NCBI GenBank assembly: GCA_002440665.1
Contig: DJUX01000038.1
Coordinates: forward strand, 1-64,000
Direction of reading: 5' to 3'
DNA: 64,000 nucleotides
From: Dechloromonas sp. UBA6271
Lineage (GTDB): Bacteria > Pseudomonadota > Gammaproteobacteria > Burkholderiales > Rhodocyclaceae
Numbering within the stretch: the stretch's first letter is position 1; each line of letters opens with the position of its first letter. Position numbers and translations under genes: made by a program. Of this stretch, positions 59,126 through 64,000 are shown piece after piece. The notes beneath the pieces were generated by a model. The model saw only the letters and a program-made list of their open reading frames with translations. It was not told the origin of the DNA and searched no databases.

Positions 59126-59149
59126 AAAAAAAGCCCCGCGAACGGGGCT
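59126..59149 (-). terminator. Rho-independent terminator of the pqq genes
   Basis: Stem AGCCCCG / CGGGGCT with a CGAA loop, preceded on the plus strand by an A-run (T-run on the minus strand). It lies about 73 bp after the pqqD stop and closes the pqq unit. Confidence 0.8.
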
Positions 59150-59222
59150 CGGCTTGCATGGCGGTTGGCTTTCGCCGGGCAGTGTAATGCGCGCTATCCG
59201 GCGTCGATGACTTGGGCCGGAT

Positions 59223-59495
59223 TCAGCCCAGCAGCCAACCCTTCTCCCGGGCCACGGCAATGAAGCTGCGGGTACCGGCGGCGATTTCATCCGGTGTTCC
59301 GGGAAAGGCGGCATCCAGATCGGCGATCACTTCCCCGGTGTTGCGGCTGCCATCGCAGCGCTTGAGGATTTCACCGGCCGAAGGATTGAGTTTGATCAGG
59401 CCTTCCGGGTAGAGCAGGATGTAGGCATCCTGGCTGGCTTCCCAGCGGAAGACGAAGTGCGGGTTGAGCCGCGGGCGATCGAGGGTGGTTTCCAT
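59223..59495 (-). CDS. pqqD: Pyrroloquinoline quinone biosynthesis peptide chaperone PqqD
   Basis: Binds the PqqA peptide and presents it to the radical-SAM enzyme PqqE. The 90-residue protein has the PqqD fold sequence (RPRLNPHFVFRWEASQDAYI, LLYPEGLIKLNPSAGEILKR). It is the last gene of the unit and is not followed by pqqE, which must lie elsewhere. A 55-bp spacer with a stem-loop separates it from pqqA. Confidence 0.92.
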   Translation of the reverse strand: METTLDRPRLNPHFVFRWEASQDAYILLYPEGLIKLNPSAGEILKRCDGSRNTGEVIADLDAAFPGTPDEIAAGTRSFIAVAREKGWLLG

Positions 59496-59514
59496 GGCGG
59501 ATGGCCGGCAAGCA

Positions 59515-59543
59515 GGCGGCAGCAGTTCAGGAGCGCTGCCGCC
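59515..59543 (-). other. Stem-loop between pqqA and pqqD
   Basis: Perfect 9-bp stem GGCGGCAGC / GCTGCCGCC with an 11-nt loop and no T-run. A hairpin after pqqA is common and is thought to protect the pqqA 3' end, giving more pqqA message than downstream genes. Confidence 0.55.
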
Positions 59544-59550
59544 CTCTTGC

Positions 59551-59625
59551 TTAGCGGACGTAGACGTACGCGGTGACTTCGAAACCGAGACGAATCTCGC
59601 AGTAAGCAGGGGTTTCCCAGTTCAT
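59551..59625 (-). CDS. pqqA: PQQ precursor peptide PqqA
   Basis: A 24-residue ribosomal precursor of PQQ, too short for ordinary gene prediction. It starts MNWETPAYCEIRLG and has the strictly conserved Glu16 and Tyr20 in FEVTAY, whose side chains become the cofactor. AAGGAG lies seven nucleotides before the ATG at 59625; the TAA is at 59551-59553. Here it lies after pqqC and before pqqD instead of at the head of the operon. Confidence 0.9.
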   Translation of the reverse strand: MNWETPAYCEIRLGFEVTAYVYVR

Positions 59626-59644
59626 TTGGTTTCTCCTTGATGGC

Positions 59645-59665
59645 GGAGCGGCACCATGCCGCTCC
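59645..59665 (-). other. Hairpin just upstream of pqqA
   Basis: Perfect 9-bp stem GGAGCGGCA / TGCCGCTCC with a 3-nt loop, 20 nt before the pqqA ATG. It could be a processing site or an attenuator between pqqC and pqqA. Confidence 0.45.
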
Positions 59666-59732
59666 TGAATCGATTATTCGGCCCCGGCCACGCCAGCGCG
59701 CCCGAGCTTTCGCCAAAACCCGCTCATGAAAA

Positions 59733-60491
59733 TCATGAGATGGCAGTTTTACCCTTCATCGGCGTGTAGGCACCCCAGCCCGCGATCTCCACCTCGCAGT
59801 GGGCGAGCAGCATGGCGTCGAGCATGGACCACAGCAGGTCGAGCTTGAACTGGAGGATTTCCAGCGCCCGTTCCTGCAATTCGCGGGTATTGAAATGGCC
59901 GAGGGTGATGCGCAGGCCGTTGATCACGTCGCGCGGCGCTTCGGTCAGTCGGCGGCGGAAATAGGCATAGCCCTCGGCCTCGATCCACGGGTAATGCGTC
60001 GGCCAGTGGTCGAGGCGGGATTTATGGATGGTCGGCGCGAACAGTTCGGTCAGCGATGACGCTGCCGCCTCCTGCCACGGGCTGCGGCGGGCGAAATTGA
60101 TATAGGCGTCGACCGCGAAACGCACCCCCGGCAGGACCAGGCGCTGTGAAACGATGTCCTCGCGGGAAAGGCCGACCGCTTCGCCGAGCCGGATCCAGGC
60201 CTCGATCCCGCCGTCCTCGCCACCGTAACCGTCGTGATCGAGAATGCGCTGCACCCAGTGCCGGCGCACCTCGCGGTCCGGGCAATTGGCAAGGATGGCG
60301 GCATCCTTGATCGGGATGCTGATCTGATAGTAGTAGCGGTTGGCCACCCAGGCCTGAATCTGCGCCCGGCTGCTCTTGCCCTCGTACATCATCACCTGGT
60401 ACGGGTGATGAATGTGGTAGCGATCGCCACGAGCGCGCAGTTGCGCCTCGAATTCCTCGGCGGTCCACGGTTTGAGTTCGTCCATTTTCAT
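59733..60491 (-). CDS. pqqC: Pyrroloquinoline-quinone synthase PqqC
   Basis: Oxygen-dependent cofactor-free oxidase for the final ring closure in PQQ synthesis. The 252-residue protein has the family signature YHIHHPYQVMMYEG, RYYYQISIPIKDAAILANCP and DHDGYGGEDGGIEAWIRLGE, with LFAPTIHKSRLDHWPTHYPW. It overlaps pqqB by ATGA. Confidence 0.96.
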   Translation of the reverse strand: MKMDELKPWTAEEFEAQLRARGDRYHIHHPYQVMMYEGKSSRAQIQAWVANRYYYQISIPIKDAAILANCPDREVRRHWVQRILDHDGYGGEDGGIEAWIRLGEAVGLSREDIVSQRLVLPGVRFAVDAYINFARRSPWQEAAASSLTELFAPTIHKSRLDHWPTHYPWIEAEGYAYFRRRLTEAPRDVINGLRITLGHFNTRELQERALEILQFKLDLLWSMLDAMLLAHCEVEIAGWGAYTPMKGKTAIS

Positions 60492-61414
60492 GCGTCGTCT
60501 CCTGTGCCGATCGCCATCCCGTCAAAGGCCACCTCGATACCGGCCGCGGTCAACACGGCGCGTTCGGGAGAATCCTCGTCGAGAATCGGATTGGTGTTGT
60601 TGATGTGGATGAGTACCTTGCGCGGTTTGGCGTAACGCCCGAGCAGAGCCATCATCCCGTCCGGCCCGGACTGCGGCAGGTGGCCGATCTCGCGCGCCGT
60701 CTTGCTGGAAATCCCGAGGCGGATCATCTCGTCGTCGGTCCAAAACGTCCCGTCGAGCAAGATGCAATCGGAATCCGCCAGGAACGGTTCGAGATGCGGC
60801 TCCATCGCGCCAAAGCCGGGCGCATAGAACACCTTGCGGCCGCTCGCCGCATCCTCGATCAGCACGCCGATGTTGTCGCCGGGATGGGGATCGTGACGGT
60901 GCGGCGAATACGGCGGCGCCTTGCTCGACAGCGGCACCGGCGTGAAGCGCAGACCGGCCACACCGGGCACAGCAAACGCCTGCGGCGGCGTCACCTGCAC
61001 CGGCTGCCAGCGCACCGTACAGAAATGGGACAGCACATTGAAAATCGGGTTACCGGTCGTCAGGTCTTCCTGCACCTGCGGCGTGCACCACACCGGCAGC
61101 GGCTTGCCCTCGCGCAACATCAGCAGGCCGGTGGTGTGGTCGATCTGTGCATCGATCAGGACCACCCCGGCGATGCCGGTATCGCGCAAGGCGCGTCCCG
61201 GCTGCAGCGCCGGATTGGCGCGAATCTGGGTCAGCAGATCGGGCGAGGCGTTGAACAGCACCCAGTCGGTGCCGTTGACACTGACGGCAATCGACGACTG
61301 GGTACGTGCTCGCGTGCGCAGGCTGCCATCACGAACACCGGCGCAGTTGCGGCAATTGCAGTTCCACTGCGGGAAGCCGCCGCCGGCGGCGGAACCAAGG
61401 ACAAGTATTTTCAT
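60488..61414 (-). CDS. pqqB: Pyrroloquinoline quinone biosynthesis protein PqqB
   Basis: Metallo-beta-lactamase-fold protein acting as an iron-dependent hydroxylase on the intermediate amino acid. The 308-residue protein has the typical start KILVLGSAAGGGFPQWNCNC and a Cys-rich CNCRNCAGV zinc site, with IDAQIDHTTGLLMLREG. It is the first gene of the cluster here. Confidence 0.95.
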   Translation of the reverse strand: MKILVLGSAAGGGFPQWNCNCRNCAGVRDGSLRTRARTQSSIAVSVNGTDWVLFNASPDLLTQIRANPALQPGRALRDTGIAGVVLIDAQIDHTTGLLMLREGKPLPVWCTPQVQEDLTTGNPIFNVLSHFCTVRWQPVQVTPPQAFAVPGVAGLRFTPVPLSSKAPPYSPHRHDPHPGDNIGVLIEDAASGRKVFYAPGFGAMEPHLEPFLADSDCILLDGTFWTDDEMIRLGISSKTAREIGHLPQSGPDGMMALLGRYAKPRKVLIHINNTNPILDEDSPERAVLTAAGIEVAFDGMAIGTGDDA

Positions 61415-61499
61415 GGCCCCAGTATCTTTCGCCCCGGCGCCCCTGACGTGCAGGGATTGGCGAAATCTCCCTCATGGTTTTCTGGAGATTGGCGGCCGG

Positions 61500-61537
61500 T
61501 CATTTTTGCCCATTTTTTGGCGTCGACCGCAACAGGG
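61500..61537 (-). repeat. GGTCGACC-type repeat, copy 6
   Basis: Read on the minus strand: CCTGTTGCGGTCGACGCC followed by AAAAAATGGGCAAAAATGA. It supplies the last codons and the stop of the DHODH-like gene and matches copy 4 closely. Confidence 0.6.
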
Positions 61538-62243
61538 TCGCCAGGCAGCTCGCCCCCTGCTCGACAAACAGACGATGCACCTGCACCCCGGCCGCCCCCG
61601 CCCTGCGCGCCGCCGCCACATCGTCGGCACTGCGGATGCCGCCGACCGCCACCAGCGCCGGTCCGTTATCCAGATCGCGTGCCAGATCGGCGAGACGTTC
61701 GAAGCGCCCGGCCTCGTCCGGCAGGACCACGGTCAGCAGATCGAAACCGGCGGCGGCGGCAATCGAGGCGGCTGCCGGCAGCGCCTCGCCACAATTGCCA
61801 AGCGGCAATTTCAGCGCCAGCGGCAAATGCCGTCCGCTCTCCGTGGCCCAACAGTCGCGCTGAAAAGCTGCGGCCCGGCAGGCCAGCGCCAGCCGGGGCC
61901 ACTGTTCCGGCAGCAGAAAGCGGCAGTTGGCAGCGGCGCTGAGATTGAAACTCAGATAATCAGCCACCGGCCAGAGCGCCACCAGTCCCGCCAGCCAGGA
62001 TTCCCGCAGGCGGTCGGCAGGCATCTCGGCGGGCAGCCCGAGACCGATGCCGACCGCCCCGCGCCGGACCCAATATCCGGCTGCCAGTGCCGCGGCGACA
62101 GCGGGTGCGGCGGCCGGCAGCACGGAACCGATTTCAACGCTGCCGAAACCGAGCGCCAGCAGTTCCTCCGCCCGGCCACCGTCCTTGTCGATGCCGCCGG
62201 CCAGACCGGGCCGCGCATGCCAGTGAAAAACCCGCCGCTTCAT
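61500..62243 (-). CDS. Short dihydroorotate dehydrogenase-like protein
   Basis: A 247-residue TIM-barrel protein related to class 2 dihydroorotate dehydrogenase but about 90 residues shorter than usual. Recognisable parts: RPGLAGGIDKDGGRAEELLA (usually GLAAGFDKNG), YLSFNLSAAAN at the place of the catalytic-Ser loop (usually VNVSSPNT), LALKLPLGNCG and the C-terminal phosphate/FMN site AVGGIRSADDVAAARRAGAA. The N-terminal membrane part and the conserved INRMGFNN stretch are missing, so it is either a specialised paralogue or non-functional. It starts at ATG 62243 overlapping the serC stop; the end lies in a repeat element. Confidence 0.65.
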   Translation of the reverse strand: MKRRVFHWHARPGLAGGIDKDGGRAEELLALGFGSVEIGSVLPAAAPAVAAALAAGYWVRRGAVGIGLGLPAEMPADRLRESWLAGLVALWPVADYLSFNLSAAANCRFLLPEQWPRLALACRAAAFQRDCWATESGRHLPLALKLPLGNCGEALPAAASIAAAAGFDLLTVVLPDEAGRFERLADLARDLDNGPALVAVGGIRSADDVAAARRAGAAGVQVHRLFVEQGASCLATLLRSTPKNGQK

Positions 62244-63319
62244 CCGTAACGCCGGGCAAAGTCGGCCATGAACCCGGCCAGCATCACGGCCCCGGTCTCC
62301 GGCATGGCGTTGTAGAGACTGGCCCTGACCCCGCCGAGCTGACGATGGCCGCGCAAATTGGTCAATCCGGCGGCCTCGGCTTCGCTCAGAAAGGCCTCGG
62401 TCAATCGCGTTTCGGCCAGATGGAAACGGATATTGATCGGCGAGCGATGGCCGGGCGCTACCGGGGCCCGATAAAAGCCGGCGCTGCCGTCGATCGCCGC
62501 ATACAGCCGCGCCGCCTTGCGCTGGCTGGCGGCAGCCATCGCGGCGAGACCGCCATTGTCGGCAATCCAGTCGAAGACCAGCCCGGCCATGTGGATCGCC
62601 AGCATCGGCGGCGTGTTGACGCAACTCCCCTCCTCCACCTGCCGCCGATAGGAAAACGGCGCCGGCATTTCCGGGCGGCTGCGCTCGAGCAGGTCCTCGC
62701 GGACGATGGCTACGGTCAACCCGGCCGGACCGATGTTTTTCTGGGCACTGGCGTAGATCACGCCGAATTTCGCCACATCCAGCGGTTCCGTCAGGAAAGA
62801 CGAGGTGCAATCGGCCACCAGCGGCACTTCGCCGGTTTCCGGCAGAGCGGGATAGGCGATGCCGTCCACCGTCTCGTTGGGCGTGATGTGGCAATAGGCG
62901 CAGCCGGCCGGCATGTCCCAGCTGCCGGGCGCTGGTGCGGCGAGCGGCAGTTCGCCGGGGTGGCGGGCGACCACTTCGACCTGCGCCAGCTTGCCCGCCT
63001 CGGCCATCGCCCGCCGCGACCAGTAGCCGGAATCGGCATAGGCCGCCACCCGCGACGCGCCGAGCAGATTCATCGGCACCAGCGAAAACTGCTGCAGCGC
63101 GCCGCCAGCCAGGAACAGGATGCGGTAACTGGTCGGCAAGGCGAGCAGTTCGGTCAGGCGCTGGCGGGCATGATCGAGCACGGCGCGGAAGGCCTCGCCG
63201 GTAAACGGCCGCTCGATGGCACATGCCCCGTCCGGGCCGCGCCGGAACAGCTCGTCGGCCGCCCGGGCCAGCACTGCGTCAGGCAGGCGTGCGGGACCGG
63301 CGGCAAAGTTGTAGGCCAT
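62240..63319 (-). CDS. serC: SerC-family phosphoserine aminotransferase-like protein
   Basis: PLP enzyme of the SerC family (serine and pyridoxal-phosphate synthesis). The 359-residue protein has the PLP Lys in VIYASAQKNIGPAGLTVAIV and the substrate-Arg region GHRQLGGVRASLYNAMP. The start at 63319 gives MAYNFAAGPARLPDAVLARA. An anomaly: the family motif SHRG near residue 40, which holds two phosphate-binding residues, is replaced by ERPFTGEAF. Substrate specificity may differ, so naming it serC is provisional. It overlaps the DHODH-like gene by ATGA. Confidence 0.8.
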   Translation of the reverse strand: MAYNFAAGPARLPDAVLARAADELFRRGPDGACAIERPFTGEAFRAVLDHARQRLTELLALPTSYRILFLAGGALQQFSLVPMNLLGASRVAAYADSGYWSRRAMAEAGKLAQVEVVARHPGELPLAAPAPGSWDMPAGCAYCHITPNETVDGIAYPALPETGEVPLVADCTSSFLTEPLDVAKFGVIYASAQKNIGPAGLTVAIVREDLLERSRPEMPAPFSYRRQVEEGSCVNTPPMLAIHMAGLVFDWIADNGGLAAMAAASQRKAARLYAAIDGSAGFYRAPVAPGHRSPINIRFHLAETRLTEAFLSEAEAAGLTNLRGHRQLGGVRASLYNAMPETGAVMLAGFMADFARRYG

Positions 63320-63324
63320 CGCCG

Positions 63325-63831
63325 TCAGCCGAACAGCCAGCCGCCGTGGCTGCCGGCCGCCATGAAGAAGAGCAGCGGGATCGACAGCATGGTATTGGTG
63401 CGCGACGACAGGTGCGTGATGCGCGAGCAGCGCAGACGCTCCTCGACCGGCGCCGGAACCAGCCCGAGCACCTTCTTCTGGTGCGGCCAGAGAACGAACC
63501 AGAGGTTGACCAGCATCGCCGTCCCAATCCAGGTGCCGATGCCGATCGGTGCCAGTCCGCCCTGCAGGGCAAGCGCCCCGGGCAGCCAGCCACGTTGCCA
63601 GAGCATGAACATGCCGGCGCCCCAGGTCACCACCGCCGCCCAGCGGAAGGTGCCATGTTCGCGGTTGATTACCGCTTGCAGCCGCGGACTGCCGGCATCG
63701 GCCAGATCGCCGGCAGCCAGCGGCCGCCACGCGGGACGCTGGACGACGCTGGAATAGTTATGGCCGATCCAGATGACGCCAGCGAGAAAATGCAGCCAGC
63801 GCGCCAGCAGATCGAGCAGTGCGCCGTCCAT
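63325..63831 (-). CDS. PuuD-like integral membrane protein
   Basis: A 168-residue protein with about four hydrophobic spans (WLHFLAGVIWIGHN; WAAVVTWGAGMFMLWQ; APIGIGTWIGTAMLVNLWFV; TMLSIPLLFFMAAG) and His/Trp residues at span edges. It resembles the membrane domain of PuuD-type urate hydroxylase (DUF989). The C-terminal cytochrome c domain of full PuuD is absent, so a urate function cannot be assumed. It lies directly upstream of serC with a 5-bp gap. Confidence 0.6.
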   Translation of the reverse strand: MDGALLDLLARWLHFLAGVIWIGHNYSSVVQRPAWRPLAAGDLADAGSPRLQAVINREHGTFRWAAVVTWGAGMFMLWQRGWLPGALALQGGLAPIGIGTWIGTAMLVNLWFVLWPHQKKVLGLVPAPVEERLRCSRITHLSSRTNTMLSIPLLFFMAAGSHGGWLFG

Positions 63832-63840
63832 GCGCCCCCC

Positions 63841-63936
63841 TCAGGCCGCCAACTGGCGGACCAGCAACACCAGCACGACGGTCAGCAGGATGCCGAGGCT
63901 GATCGTGCCGGTCGCAGTGTCGTAGGGGTGGCGCAC
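63841..63936 (-). CDS. 31-residue single-span membrane peptide
   Basis: A GTG-started 31-codon ORF (MRHPYDTATG, then ISLGILLTVVLVLLVRQLAA) with one hydrophobic span, too short for ordinary gene prediction. It starts right after the stop of the upstream gene (TGAGTG) and ends 9 bp before the PuuD-like gene. Small subunits of respiratory oxidases have this look, but no family is recognised. Confidence 0.5.
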   Translation of the reverse strand: MRHPYDTATGTISLGILLTVVLVLLVRQLAA

Positions 63937-64000
63937 TCAATGCTCCATGAAAGCGGTAGACACGGCGCCGGCCGAGCGCTTGATCAGGGGCTTGTGGAAA
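63937..64000 (-). CDS. C-terminal end of an unidentified protein
   Basis: Twenty-one codons to the window edge ending in a TGA at 63939-63937; the visible tail reads FHKPLIKRSAGAVSTAFMEH. The rest lies beyond the window, so the family cannot be named. It is coupled to the 31-residue peptide by the TGAGTG junction. Confidence 0.5.
   Translation of the reverse strand, partial: FHKPLIKRSAGAVSTAFMEH

Noticed and set aside
61500..63224. A single 574-codon minus-strand protein
   Set aside because: Only the last 247 codons have homology (DHODH-like); the rest is the serC gene read in the wrong frame.

Overview
The window is 64 kb of GC-rich, gene-dense bacterial chromosome. Gene content and order point to a betaproteobacterium, most likely of the Rhodocyclales (Azonexus/Dechloromonas type). 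The evidence is a rpsB-tsf-pyrH-frr-uppS-cdsA-dxr-rseP-bamA-ompH-lpxD-fabZ-lpxA-lpxB-rnhB supercluster divergent from map-glnD, a polyhydroxyalkanoate phasin, a PEP synthase/PEP carboxylase/PEP-synthase-regulator node, PQQ genes and very short intergenic gaps. The family-level placement is inference. No rRNA, tRNA or CRISPR array was recognised.

Layout. 1-1027: 3' part of a type I restriction specificity gene (hsdS) whose last segment is cut off by an in-frame TAA. 1142-5003: periplasmic M48 metalloprotease lipoprotein and parC. 5071-9240: a tiny acidic/His-rich protein, a phasin with its own terminator and an inverted-repeat operator candidate, peptide deformylase, an unknown protein, Cu/Zn superoxide dismutase and moaA. 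9321-10348: a small accessory patch with an IS4-type transposase remnant and a MazEF-like toxin-antitoxin pair. 10503-20630: ppsA, then a lactate-oxidation locus (FadR-type regulator, lutA-lutC-lutB, a long D-lactate dehydrogenase) with two matching operators and a promoter in the divergent spacer; a roughly 500-bp inverted-repeat element lies between lutB and the dehydrogenase. 20727-24317: ppc and ppsR.

24608-26767 is a KAP-type P-loop NTPase alone in an apparently less GC-rich insertion. 27057-41805 is the large minus-strand envelope/translation cluster: ribosomal protein S2, EF-Ts, UMP kinase, ribosome recycling, isoprenoid and phospholipid precursors, outer-membrane assembly and lipid A. 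Many of its genes overlap by ATGA or GTGA. 41994-46385: rfbD, map and glnD. 46392-56060: a minus-strand run smc-zipA-ligA-galU-hpt-methyltransferase-mtnP (cell division, DNA repair, purine salvage). 56142-58825: queF, a nucleoside deaminase, a DUF302 protein and a porin. 59223-61414: PQQ genes transcribed in the order B-C-A-D, with pqqA only 24 codons long and flanked by hairpins; pqqE is absent here. 61500-64000: a short dihydroorotate-dehydrogenase-like protein, a SerC-family aminotransferase with an altered substrate-binding motif, a PuuD-like membrane protein, a 31-residue membrane peptide and the end of another gene.

The most noteworthy unexplained structure is a roughly 35-bp repeat built on the palindrome GGTCGACC followed by an A-rich tail. 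It recurs mostly at gene 3' ends across the window and sometimes supplies the stop codon. The inverted-repeat element at 16769-17280, the split and reordered pqq genes, the competing hairpins ahead of rpsB and the odd serC/DHODH/PuuD neighbourhood are the next most interesting points.
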